NCBI GenBank assembly: GCA_963765555.1
Contig: CAVXWX010000006.1
Location: 62,001-126,000, forward strand
Source of the DNA: JL08 sp963765555
GTDB taxonomy: Bacteria; Pseudomonadota; Alphaproteobacteria; Rhodobacterales; Rhodobacteraceae
Direction: 5' to 3'
DNA: 64,000 nt
This document shows positions 53,599 to 63,120 of this stretch, piece after piece. Position 1 is the stretch's first letter. Each line of letters begins with the position of its first letter. Made by a program: the position numbers and the translations under genes. Under the pieces are notes generated by a model. That model searched no databases, was not told the DNA's origin, and saw only the letters and a list, made by a program, of their open reading frames with translations.

Positions 53599-54425
53599 GT
53601 CAGCTCCTGTAACCATGTGCGCAAGGCCAGCACCGCCTCGGGTTCGTCCAGAAACGGAATATGCGCGCGGTCCGGCACCTCGGCGACGATCATGTCGGGG
53701 CGGCGGCGCACCATTTCGGCCAGTGTTTCAGGCGACAGCAGATCGGAATTTGCGCCGCGGATGCAGCACAGCGGCTTGCCCGCCAGCGCATCGAACAACG
53801 GCCACAGATCAGGGGCAGGGGTGGCCCCCGCCGCCTCGACCGCGTCGCGCAGGTGCGGATCATAGTTGATCTTCAGCCCCTCGGGCGTTTCCACGTACAG
53901 CTTTTTCACCTCGTCCAGCCAGCGCGCGGGCGGCACATTGGCAAAGCCTTTCATATAGGCCGGACGCTCGGCGGCGGCCTGTTCATGGGTTTTCCATTTC
54001 GGGTTGCGCCCCAGATAGCCCATGATGTTGGTCAGGCCCGCAGGGTCCAGCTCCGGCCCGATATCGTTCAGCGCAACGGCGCTGATCCGGTCGGGCGCAC
54101 CGGCGGCCAGACCCAGCGCAATCAGCCCCCCGCGCGAGGTGCCCAATATCGCGGCGCGCGCCAGCCCCAGATGATCCATCAGCGCCAGCACATCGCCCGC
54201 TTCGGTCGGGATGCTGTAGGTCGTCCAGTCCTGCGCCCAGTCCGATTGCCCGCGCCCGCGATAATCCAGCTTGATCAGGCGGGCATCGTGCAGATGCGGC
54301 GTGACATAATCGAAATCGCTGCTGTTGCGGGTCAGCCCCGACAGGCACAGGATCGCGGGGCCGCTGCCTGCGCCGGTATCGGTGTAATGCAGCGACAGCC
54401 CGTCGGCGGTTTTGAACGTCGCCAT
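53595..54425 (-). CDS. Alpha/beta hydrolase
   Basis: A 276-residue alpha/beta hydrolase. The parts are ILCLSGLTRNSSDFDYV (oxyanion), the elbow LGTSRGGLIALGLA (Ser nucleophile) and PDRAHIPFLDEPEAVLAL (His). Proteins like this often sit by dehalogenase or aromatic genes and act on esters or lactones, but the substrate is not known. The start overlaps the stop of the HAD gene as TGATG, and the end overlaps the dehydratase gene. Intact, unlike the HAD gene upstream. Confidence 0.85.
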   Translation of the reverse strand: MATFKTADGLSLHYTDTGAGSGPAILCLSGLTRNSSDFDYVTPHLHDARLIKLDYRGRGQSDWAQDWTTYSIPTEAGDVLALMDHLGLARAAILGTSRGGLIALGLAAGAPDRISAVALNDIGPELDPAGLTNIMGYLGRNPKWKTHEQAAAERPAYMKGFANVPPARWLDEVKKLYVETPEGLKINYDPHLRDAVEAAGATPAPDLWPLFDALAGKPLCCIRGANSDLLSPETLAEMVRRRPDMIVAEVPDRAHIPFLDEPEAVLALRTWLQELT

Positions 54426-55113
54426 CACACACCTGCCAGCGCGGGAATCGACACCAGATCGCGCAAGCTATGTTTGGGCCGCCACGGCAAACGGTCCACC
54501 GGATCGCCCGCGCGGTTCGACCCACACGGTTTCAAACCCGTAGCCGCTGGCCCCTGCCGCATCCCACCCGTTCGAGGACACGAACAACACCTCATCCTTG
54601 GCGCAGCCGAACCGCTGCCCGACCAGATCATAGACCGCCGCGGCAGGTTTGAAGATGCCGACACTTTCGACCGACAGTACATCGTCGAGCAAATCCCCGA
54701 TCCCCGCTGACGCAACCGCGCCCTGCAACATATCGGGCGATCCGTTCGACAGGATCGCGGTGTTCAGCCCCGCCTGTTTCAGTGCGCGACAACATGGCGG
54801 GCACTTCCGGATAGGCCTGCAATTCCCAATAAAGCGCCAGCAACCGTTCGCGCAAAGCCGCATTGCCATCCAGCCCCGTCGCCTCAAGCGCCCAATCCAG
54901 ACCGTCCTGCGTGACCGCCCAGAAATCGGTATGCGCGCCGGTGATCGCGCGCAGCCACGTGTATTGCAACTGTTTCAGCCGCCACGCTTCGGCCAGCGCA
55001 GGCCAGCGTTGCGCCAGATCGCCGGCATCCGGTTCGCCCGCCGCCACACGGGCGGCGGCGGCGACATCAAACAGGGTGCCGTAAGCATCGAAAATACAGG
55101 TGGTGATGGGCAT
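54425..55113 (-). pseudogene. Haloacid dehalogenase type II (2 frame shifts)
   Basis: An L-2-haloacid dehalogenase-like HAD protein of about 228 residues. The nucleophile motif CIFDAYGTLFD is at the N-terminus, AILSNGSPDML is motif II, and LLDDVLSVESVGIFKPAAAVYDLV with VLFVSSNGWDAAGASGYGFE is the type II dehalogenase pattern. Shifts near 54788 and 54520 break the frame; the last part reads GDPVDRLPWRPKHSLRDLVS. It would remove a halide or act on a phosphate ester. First gene of the leftward run that ends at pcaB. Confidence 0.83.
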
Positions 55114-55303
55114 TCAAATCCTCCGCGTTGGGGCGCAGACTGACACGGGCAGGGCAGGGGGAAAAGGGGCTATTCGCAACCGGCCCCGTCGCGCGGCACC
55201 GGGGCCGGTTTGCATCCCGTGGCATGGCTTGTTACGCTGGTGCCATCAACGCCGCGCGCATGCGCCGCATAACCGAAAAATCAAACCAGATTGGACGACA
55301 CTT

Positions 55304-55732
55304 ATGACCGAAGTCAAAGCGGGTGACACCGTACAAATCCACTATACCGGAACCCTGCTGGACGGCAGCGTGTTCGACAGCAGCCAAGGCCGCGACCCGC
55401 TGGAATTCGAGGTCGGCTCCGGCATGATCATTCCGGGGCTTGATACCGCATTGCCCGGCATGGCCGTGGGCGACAAGAAATCCGTCAACGTGCCCTGCGC
55501 CGAGGCCTACGGCCCCGTGAAACCCGAAATGCAGCAAGGCGTGCCACGCGCGGGCATCCCCGCCGATATCCCGCTTGAGGTGGGCACGACATTGCAGATG
55601 CAAACCCCCGACGGACAGGCGATGCCGGTTGTCGTGGTCAACGTCACCGAAGACGAAGTGATGCTGGACGCCAACCACCCGCTGGCGGGCAAGGACCTGA
55701 CATTCGACATCGAACTGGTGGCGATTGCGTAA
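55304..55732 (+). CDS. FKBP-type peptidyl-prolyl isomerase (SlyD-like)
   Basis: A 142-residue FKBP with an inserted flap domain, the SlyD/FkpB architecture: VQIHYTGTLLDGSVFDSSQG, FEVGSGMIIPGLDTALPGMAVGDKK, then the insert with MQTPDGQAMPVVVVNVTEDEV and ANHPLAGKDLTFDIELVAI. It catalyses proline isomerisation and aids folding in the cytoplasm. The His-rich metal tail of E. coli SlyD is absent. The frame is open upstream, but ATG 55304 starts the conserved MTEVKAGDTVQIHYTG. Confidence 0.9.
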   Translation: MTEVKAGDTVQIHYTGTLLDGSVFDSSQGRDPLEFEVGSGMIIPGLDTALPGMAVGDKKSVNVPCAEAYGPVKPEMQQGVPRAGIPADIPLEVGTTLQMQTPDGQAMPVVVVNVTEDEVMLDANHPLAGKDLTFDIELVAIA

Positions 55733-55958
55733 GCGGCCCTAAATGATCCCCGCCGGTCGTAGGATGCGACGGGCGGGGATGGTGCGCCGGGGGAAGAGCG
55801 ACGCCCATGAACTGTGCCGTTGCGCGGTGTAACCGCTGCATACAACCGGAACTCAGACCGCAGGTGCTGGCGGCTAATTTCGAATTGTTTGCCTTGAACT
55901 GTGACAGGCGGCCAACGTTCCAACGGTGCCTGTAAGATCAAACCAAAAGCGAAACAGG

Positions 55959-57052
55959 TTACTTTTTGAGGTGCGGAGCGATGCTATCACCGAATTTGCG
56001 TTTGTCTTCGTCAATCACCTGAAACTGGTCATGGGTAACGCGATGGCCCCTTGCCCCCCAGTTTAACTTTTCGATTCCGACATTGAACAATGTCCCGTCG
56101 AAACCTTGGAAAATGCGCCCGCCTCCTTTTGCACGGTTCATCGCATCGATACTGTTGTCTCTTATTCCAAACGCGGCGAAAAATTGCTTTTGCACAAAAA
56201 TGCCGTTCGCCCGGGTGGCGCAAACCAACTCGTAACCCTTGGCTTTACCCAACTCTATCAACGCACGAAGTGAACATCCGTGGTTAAGCTCAAGATCCTT
56301 GACTTGGGCAAAGATGACATCATTCGGAATGTTCGGGTTGTATTCAATAATCACGACCTTGGGGGCATACGTGGTCAGGCTTTCCCAAACGTGGTAATCG
56401 TTGCCATCGATATCTATCGAAAGCAGATCGAAAGTGATCGGGATTTTTGTGCTGGCCAAGATGGAATCCAATGAATTCGGGCCGGCATCAAAACCTACAA
56501 TTCGGTTGAGGCAAATGGCTTTCGGAGTTTCGCCATAGGTCTTTTGCAGGTCCTTGAATTTCTCGCTGCTTCCTTCGATCAGGACTCCGTTCCAGCCTTT
56601 GTTCTGAACAGATCAAATGTGTTCGAAAATTTCTTTCCGTCCCAAGCACCAAATTCGACGCACCATTTTTCCTCATCCAGTTCGATAACACGGAACACTT
56701 CGGCAAGAATTCCATCCTCGCCGAATTGGGATGTGACATTGCTTCCCTTACGGTTAAGCCAGCAGCTACGGCGGTTTCTTCTGTCGTCGCGCACAAGCTC
56801 CAGCAGAGGGCGCGCGGCTTTGGGTTTAGCGGACAATGCACTTGCATCAAATCGGTCTGTGTCAGGCGTCGCTCCGGCTGCGTTTTGGCCGCCCGCAGGG
56901 GCAACGTCATCCGTATCAATCCAAACCCAGATTTTGCCTGAATTGTCCTTTTCGCCCTCTAAATGGCCATTTCTCCATCGGCTTCCGACACTGCTGGGTT
57001 GGATATTCAGATAGTGCGAGGCGTCTTTTAAAGTCATTCGCGTTTTAGGCAT
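55959..57052 (-). pseudogene. HTH-FkbM methyltransferase fusion (one frame shift)
   Basis: A protein of about 360 residues in two pieces. Residues 1-50 (MTLKDASHYLNIQPSSVGSRW, KIWVWID) look like an excisionase/MerR-like HTH with a wing. After a linker, NVTSQFGEDGILAEVFRVI and VEFGAWDGKKFSNTFDLF begin an FkbM-type SAM methyltransferase; one base is missing near 56607, then WNGVLIEGSSEKF, FDLLSIDIDGNDYHVWESL and APKVVIIEYNPNIPNDVIF complete it. The gene is AT-richer than its neighbours, a sign of transfer. FkbM enzymes O-methylate sugars or other metabolites; why it has a DNA-binding-like head is unknown. Confidence 0.7.
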
Positions 57053-57434
57053 TTAGGTACTTTCTAAACCGATGTTTGATTTTCATCCCGAGGTGTTTTT
57101 TCGCAGGGCTTTGCCAGACAAAAGGTAACAAGCCTGCGAAGTGTTGAACACTTTAAACTTTTGGGCAGACAGGCAGACGGAACAGGCCGTCTTTTGTCCG
57201 CGTCAGACGCGCAGGAAGACCAGGGCCATCACATCTGGAAGTACCGTTCGAAAACGGGCGGTGCCTGCACTTGCCATATCGGGCCCGTGATACGGAAAAA
57301 AGCGTCACAAGACATTGTTGCGCACAAACGGTTAATCGACCGCATGCGCAATAAAACTTGATGATCCCAAATCCGTGCGGCACACTGAAACACTTGATAA
57401 GTCCGGCCCTTGTGGGCCTTTCTTAGGGGTCAAC
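57053..57434. other. Divergent region with orphan terminator
   Basis: About 380 bases between the FkbM gene (leftward) and the GNAT gene (rightward). Small frames here have no family and no good ribosome site. A rightward intrinsic terminator lies at 57405-57424, just before the GNAT gene, although no rightward gene ends here. It may end a small transcript or act as an attenuator. Confidence 0.4.
57405..57424 (+). terminator. Intrinsic terminator with no gene upstream
   Basis: GGCCC-TTGT-GGGCC followed by TTTCTT, ten bases before the GNAT start codon. The stem is short (5 pairs) but GC-only and directly followed by the T-rich tail. No rightward gene precedes it within 1.5 kb. Confidence 0.5.
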
Positions 57435-57962
57435 ATGGGCAAAATAGACATCGAACTCTGTAAGACCCTGCCGCCCCGCGATGCGCTCGACGGTTTGCTG
57501 TCGCAGTATTATGACCTCATCGTCGTCAGAATGCGGGCCATCGGCTTGGAACTTGATCCGGCCGCCCCCAAAAGCGCCCTTGCCGAGTTTTGGGAAAATT
57601 CCCAAGACTATCTGCCCCCCAACGGCTGTCTGGTTGTCGCGCGCGCGGGCAGCGGCGATTTCGTGGGGTGTGGCATGCTCAAACGTCTGGATCAGGATAC
57701 AGGCGAGTTGAAACGGGTCTTTGTCACCCAGAGCGCGCGGGGCACCGGAACCGGCAGGGCCCTGATCGAGGCGCGCGAACACGCGGCGCGCGACATGGGG
57801 TTGAAACGGCTGGTCGCTGACACGCTGACTCCGAATGTGGAAATGCGAAGCCTGTATCCCAAGCTGGGGTTTGTCGAACTGGACACGCCCGTCGAAACAA
57901 CGACCTACAAAGACCAACCCATGCTGCGCCCGCATTTGCACTATTTCGCAAAAGATCTTTGA
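57435..57962 (+). CDS. GNAT acetyltransferase
   Basis: A 175-residue GNAT domain: LLSQYYDLIVVRMRAIG, CLVVARAGSGDFVGCGML, ELKRVFVTQSARGTGTGRALIE (acetyl-CoA loop ARGTGTGRAL) and MRSLYPKLGFVELDTP. It acetylates an unknown amine. AGGGG five bases before the ATG at 57435 gives the start; the open frame before it includes the terminator and is not coding. It is followed by 157 bases before the phospholipase gene. Confidence 0.82.
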   Translation: MGKIDIELCKTLPPRDALDGLLSQYYDLIVVRMRAIGLELDPAAPKSALAEFWENSQDYLPPNGCLVVARAGSGDFVGCGMLKRLDQDTGELKRVFVTQSARGTGTGRALIEAREHAARDMGLKRLVADTLTPNVEMRSLYPKLGFVELDTPVETTTYKDQPMLRPHLHYFAKDL

Positions 57963-58119
57963 CCGGCTCGTCGTCCTGCAAAAACATCCCCGAACCGGAG
58001 GCCCGCAGGGGCAGCCCAAGATCAGGTTTGCGCTTGCGTTCGGGGAAACGACATCGGTAAGTTTACAACGCGCGGGGCACCAACAGGTGGCAAAGGTGAC
58101 GCAATTCGGAGTGCTGTTG

Positions 58120-59647
58120 ATGAGACTATTGGCCGTCGCGGCAGGGCTGGCCCTTCTGGTTATTTCGGCCTGCGCGCCTGCCGACCGCAGCTTTGAACAA
58201 ACGCCATCCTTCGCGCTGCAAGCCCCGACAGCATCAGGGCTCACGCGGTCTGTGCGTGCGCTGGGCGACCCGCGCGATGGCCGTTCAGGCGTGCGGATCA
58301 TCGGCAACGGAGAAGACGCGCTGGCCGCCCGTCTGGCGCTGGCGGCGACCGCCGAACTGACGATCGATGCGCAATACTACCTGCTGCACAATGACCGCAC
58401 CGGACAGGTCTTTGCATGGAGCCTGCTGGACGCCGCCGATCGTGGTGTGCGGGTGCGCCTGTTGCTCGATGATATGGACACCAAGGGCTATGACGCCACG
58501 ACAGCGGCGCTGGATTTGCACGAAAACATCGAAATCCGCCTGTTCAACCCGTTCGGCGCGATCAGGGCAAGATCGCCGCCGGCCTGACCGATTTCAAGCG
58601 CATCAACCGCCGCATGCACAACAAATCGATGACCGCCGACAACGCCATGTCAATCGTGGGCGGGCGCAATGTGGGCGATGAATATTTTCTGGCCAAGCGG
58701 GAAATGAATTATTCAGACCTTGATCTGCTGGTGGCGGGGCCGGTCGTCAACGATATCTCGAGCAACTTTGATGCCTATTGGAACAGCGCCTTTGCCGTGC
58801 CCGCCCGCGCCGTCATCGGCACGGGCGGCGACCTGAGCCTTGAGGGTGCGCGCGACCGGCTGAACCAGATCATTGGCGATGCGCGCAAGACCGAATATGG
58901 CGATGTCGTCGAAGCCGCGCGCAAACAGAAATTCACCCCCGCGACGCTTGATCTGACATGGGTGCCCGCCAGACTTTATTCCGATCCGCCCTCCAAGGCG
59001 GCGGGCAGGGACGACACAGGTGAAATCCTTGCCTCGCAACTTGTTCCGTATTTTGAAAACGCCCAAACCGAGGTCGAGATCATTTCCGCCTATTTCGTGC
59101 CCCGCAAACGCGGCACCGACTGGCTGCGCGACCTTGAAAGGCGCGGCGTTGAAGTATCGGTCGTTACCAATTCGCTGGCGTCCAACGATGTGAAACCGGT
59201 CTATGCGCATTACGCCCGCGACCGGCGCAGGCTGCTGGAGGGCGGCATCGCGCTGTACGAGGTGAAACCCGATGCGGACCGCGAAAAACATCGCGGCGTC
59301 AACTGGGGTGAATCCCGTTCGGGGCTGCACGCCAAGGCGTTTACCGTCGATGACAGATACCTGTTTGTCGGCTCGTTCAACTGGGATCCGCGCTCGGTCA
59401 ACATCAACACCGAAATGGGCATCCTGATCGACTGCCCGCCTTCACCGAAAGCGCCTCGACCGCCCTGCGCGAGGTTTTACAAGACGAAACCTACGCCGTG
59501 ACGCTGGACGCGGAGGACCGCGTGACATGGACAGAAACGACACCGGACGGCACGAAACGGATCTATTACCGCGAACCCACTGGTTCCGCGTGGGATGCCT
59601 TCATGTCCGGCGTCTACAGCCTGCTGCCCATCGGATCACAGCTCTGA
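58120..59647 (+). pseudogene. Phospholipase D family lipoprotein (2 frame shifts)
   Basis: A protein of about 508 residues. It starts with a lipoprotein signal (LLAVAAGLALLVISAC, lipobox ISAC) and has two HKD motifs: HNKSMTADNAMSIVGGRNVGDEY and HAKAFTVDDRYLFVGSFNWD, the pair needed for phosphatidyl transfer in PLD/cardiolipin synthase-like enzymes. One base is missing near 58563 (between FNPFGAIR and GKIAAGLTDFKRI) and one near 59442 (before FTESASTALREVLQ); the end FMSGVYSLLPIGSQL stops at 59647. It is probably periplasmic, anchored to a membrane. The substrate (phospholipid or DNA) is unknown. Confidence 0.83.
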
Positions 59648-59827
59648 CCTCTGCGGTTGTCCGGGGGGTGGGTTGCGATCCAGGGACGACGGTTTGTGCG
59701 CTGCGTTTGGTGTGTTTTTGGGGCGGTTCATCACTGCGACCCAGGATACCGATCAGTATTTCGATTTCGTTCGAAAGAGTTCCGGCAAACATTTTTCTTT
59801 CGTGGTGCATATCAGGGGGCAAAGTGT

Positions 59828-60283
59828 TCATTCGCAATCGGAATTGTCCAGAACATCGCCGGGAACCTGTGTGTTGCAAAGCAGCGCAGGCCCAAGGTCT
59901 GTATTCTCAAGGACGGCATCTTCGAAGACGGCGCCTTTCAAGTTGGCACCAACAAATGTTACATCTTCAAGGCGCGCGCCGATAAAGCTCGCGCCTTTCA
60001 GGTCTGTGCCGTTAAAGCTCACACCGCGTAGTACCGCGCCATCAAAAACCGCGATGGTCATCGCAGTGTTGTCAAACGAAACATTGCTCAATTGGGCAGA
60101 CGTGAAGTTAATGCCAGACAGCCTTCGGCCAGAGAAATCCTGTCCGTCGATCACGCACCCCTCGCAGTTGCCGAGGGATTTGACATTTGCCAGCCAGTCG
60201 ACGTCCTGTGCGTGAAGCGCAAGTGCGCTGACAAGCGTCAGGATGCCAGCACATATGCTGGCCCTGCTAATTTGACTGAACAC
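59828..60283 (-). CDS. Secreted pentapeptide-repeat protein
   Basis: A protein of about 151 residues with signal peptide-like ASICAGILTLVSALALHAQD and then a run of pentapeptide repeats (A/C-D/N-L/F-x-x): GQDFSGRRLSGINFTSAQLSNVSF, GAVLRGVSFNGTDLKGASFIGARLEDVTF, giving a right-handed quadrilateral beta-helix. Two cysteines at each end of the repeat part may form disulfides (NCEGC; LLCNT). The start is uncertain: a GTG at 60283 fits the signal peptide best; the frame is open to 60373 and overlaps the exchanger gene. Function unknown; it is expected outside the cytoplasm. Confidence 0.65.
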   Translation of the reverse strand: MFSQISRASICAGILTLVSALALHAQDVDWLANVKSLGNCEGCVIDGQDFSGRRLSGINFTSAQLSNVSFDNTAMTIAVFDGAVLRGVSFNGTDLKGASFIGARLEDVTFVGANLKGAVFEDAVLENTDLGPALLCNTQVPGDVLDNSDCE

Positions 60284-61220
60284 TTGCCACCAACCATCCC
60301 GTGTAAACGGCGTAAGAACCAAGAAAAACGAGGCCAATTCCGCGACCGACCCGCTGCCACGCGACGACCGCAACGATCAGCGCGAGCGTCGTTGCCACCA
60401 TGATCCAGACATCAAGCTGTGCGATTTGCGGCGGGATAGGGATCGGCTGGACAAGAGCCGTGACGCCCATGATGCCAAGGATGTTGTAGATGTTCGATCC
60501 AATTACGTCCAAATTCTATGCTCGATTCCCGCGTATCGCCGCCATGGCGGGTGACGTTATCAGTTCGGGCAACGAGGTGCCCACCGCGACGACTGTAAGG
60601 CCCACGACAGTTTCGCTCATGCCCCAGAGAAGGGCGAGTGTCACCGCCGCATCAACGGTCAGCCGCGCCCCCAGAATTGTCACCACGATCCCGCCAATCG
60701 CCAAGCCGAGCGCGCGCCAGATCGAACCGGATACAGGCATGGAAACGAGAGCATCTTGAAGTCCGCCCTCTGCCACAGCGATGCTATCAGTCGTGTACGC
60801 CACCCCGATGTATGTCAGCAACGCCACGATCAGGACGCCACCCATCCAGCGGTCGAGCGACCCGGCGAAGATCACACCAACCGCCAGCGCTGTTGCGATT
60901 GCGAGAGCCGACCCGTCGCGACGGAACGTAACAGGATCAATGGCCATCGGCATGATGACGGCCGCCACACCGAGGATCAGCAGGATATTTGCGGTGTTCG
61001 ATCCGACGACATTGCCGACCGCGATGCCCGGAAAGCCGCTCCAGGCGGCCTGCAAGCTTGTGACAAGTTCTGGCGCTGATGTTCCAAACCCGACCAGCGT
61101 GAGGCCGATCAGAAGCGGGGAAACCCCGAACCGGGACGCCACGGAGACAGCGCCGCGCACCAATGCCTCGCCCCCGACCACAAGGAGGGCAAAGCCCAGA
61201 ATATGCTTGTGGTTGTCCAC
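60267..61220 (-). pseudogene. Calcium/sodium antiporter (two compensating deletions, in-frame TAG)
   Basis: A CaCA-family antiporter of about 318 residues. Two alpha-repeats are clear: VGFGTSAPELVTSLQAAWSG with GNVVGSNTANILLILG, and VAVGTSLPELITSPAMAAI with VIGSNIYNILGIMGV. Between them stands an in-frame TAG at 60516-60518. Adding one base before CATAGAATTTGGA and one after turns it into DIEFGNVIGSN, exactly the missing family sequence, so two single-base deletions about 15 bases apart explain the stop. The start is uncertain (GTG at 61220). It exchanges Ca2+ for Na+ or H+ across the inner membrane. Confidence 0.75.
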
Positions 61221-61948
61221 GTTTCTGACCGTCCTCTGATTGAGGTCGGTGGCGCCTGGAATACGCTGCTCAATGGCCTGTTCAGAGGAAATAAGTTGCC
61301 GCACATCTGGCTTTCAAGAAGGTGATGAAGCTCAATATTTAATTCCCGATTATGAACAAGCTGCATGGCCTTGCGGATTTCTGAGTTGTTCCGCTCAACG
61401 TCTCGCAAAACCCTCGTTTTGGAATGGCTTCGAACGACAGTGCTTGACGCTGCCCTAGTCCCGTTCAAAACCGAACTGGTCGTCGAAGGTGTTTAGCTCG
61501 CCCCGGTGACAGCAGACATTTGTGCCCCTCGCAGCATCCTGCATTATGGGATCAAGGCGGCCATACGCTGCGTAAAACATCAATGACCGAAATGCGGAAA
61601 ACCCGCCATTCGCTGAGTTAGTGGGTAATGTCTCAGTTGCGGGACGAAGTGGGCTTGTGCATTTGCGGCCATTCAGAGGCAGCATTTGTTTGTCGGGGCC
61701 TGCGGTTTGTAGCGCAAATTTCGGCATTCCGGTCAGGCATGCGGTTCTGGCTCGGCGAAACCAAACCACCCTTTTGCCGTTCACACGCGCAACACTCACG
61801 TTCGAGGACTGAAGGACGCTACCGTTCGTAAAGCCAATGCGCCGTTTGCGCTCTGCCTTTAGCCGCTTATCTTTCTGCTGGGGCCTGTGGAGCGCGCGCT
61901 CATCAACAATGCCCCGCGCTCAAAATACATATGCGCCAAGTGCACTCT
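61221..61948. other. Gene-free accessory region
   Basis: About 730 bases with no recognisable gene on either strand. Open frames (leftward 61455-61799; rightward 61621-61812) have no ribosome site, domain or biased codon use. The composition is less GC-rich than the core. The first 250 bases could hold the antiporter promoter. It may be decayed mobile DNA, but no inverted ends or transposase pieces were found. Confidence 0.4.
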
Positions 61949-62545
61949 TTAGCTATTGGCGAATTTGCGGCGCAGCGCTGCGAAGCCCGCCAACGCAGCG
62001 ATCAACATCGGAAATGTCGCAGATAATGGAACGCGGTGGAATAGGATGGTGCAGGTTCAACGATGACACTGTCACCTGAGCTGAAGATAAGCCAGCTTCG
62101 CCAGTTTGCATAAACAGCGCTCTCGGTGCTGCCGCCTCCCCAATGCCGTCGGAGCTGCAGCGAAGCTATCTAGGTAATCGCGCCGCTATAGGCCAGAAAG
62201 AGGTCCGTCACGAACGCACGGGGTCGTCTTCGGTCGTCGTGCTAAAAGAAGGCGCGATCGGAAGTAATTGATCGCCACGCCGGGCGCGTCCTGAAAATCA
62301 ACCAGAACCCACCGGAGGTGCGGGTCATCCCCGCTTCGCCGAGGAACATCGAGGTCAGTCCGCCTCAAACAGACCGTCAGATTGAACGAGATCAAAGCGT
62401 CGGATGTATTGTTGAACCGAAAATTCCGCGATCTGACATGTGATGACATGGCAGAGGCATCCTTAGCTCCGTCCGGCATGCTCACCTGCTGCCATGAGCC
62501 TATACGTGATTGATGATCGCGGCGGGTTATGACAAAGCGCTCCAC
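61949..62545 (-). pseudogene. Remnant of a secreted VPLPA-CTERM-type protein
   Basis: The leftward end reads VPLSATFPMLIAALAGFAAL then RRKFANS and a TAA at 61949-61951: a VPxxA motif, one hydrophobic helix and a basic end, as in VPLPA-CTERM proteins. A different frame just upstream reads GGGSTESAVYANWRSWLIFS and then SGDSVIVEPAPSYSTA, which joins the tail by adding one base near 62033. Further upstream RNFRFNNTSDALISFNLTV also fits this class. No signal peptide or start was found, so the gene is 5'-truncated as well as shifted. The upstream limit is approximate. Confidence 0.5.
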
Positions 62546-62656
62546 TTCATTTCGGCCTTCACTCGTTTCGCAGTTTCATTTTACACTGAGGTTCATATGT
62601 GGCTCGACGTGGTCGATCTAGTTGACAGATTTTCTGCATGTGATATTCGTTTGCAG

Positions 62657-63120
62657 ATGCAACCAGATACACTTTCCCGCGCTGAACAGCTTTACGCAGG
62701 CATCCAACTCATCCGCCCACTTCTGAGACAGATAACAAGCAGGGTGGAAGCTGATCTTTCAGGCACTGGTGTGAGTGTCGGGCAACGGGCCATTCTCGAA
62801 GTGCTATTGGCCATCGGGCCAGCGACTGCGCCCGAGATCACGAGAATTCTGGAAGTGAAACGGCAGTTAGTCGGACGTGAATTGAAGAATATGGCCGCGA
62901 ACTGTATGGTCTCGACAATTGACAACCCACGGCGCAAATCTTCACTGATTTACAGCCTTACAAAAGAGAGCCGAAGGGTCATCGAAGGGATCAGGTCGCG
63001 GGAGAATGGCAGGCCTTGCGGAGTTAGCGGAAAGCGTACGCACCCGAGCAGATCGAAGCCTTCTATCTGGTTCAACAGCGCTATCTACGAGGAGTTTTCA
63101 AATCCCTAATCGCCGAGTAG
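62657..63120 (+). pseudogene. MarR-family regulator (2 frame shifts near C-terminus)
   Basis: A winged-helix protein of about 155 residues: LYAGIQLIRPLLRQITSRVEADLSGTGVSV, GQRAILEVLLAIGPATAPEITRIL, LVGRELKNMAANCMVSTIDNPRRKSSLIYSLT (landmarks). The main frame begins at an ATG near 62657; after IEGIRSRE a shift near 63003 leads to MAGLAELAESVRT, and another near 63048 to EQIEAFYLVQQRYLRGVFKS and LIAE, with a TAG at 63118-63120. It is less GC-rich than the core. No target gene adjoins it. Confidence 0.68.

Noticed and set aside
60516..60518. A recoded stop (selenocysteine- or pyrrolysine-like) in the antiporter
   Set aside because: The flanking bases show two single-base deletions that make the TAG; the family has no special residue at this place.
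61221..61948. A decayed insertion sequence
   Set aside because: The composition suggests foreign DNA, but I found no transposase fragment, terminal inverted repeats or target duplication.
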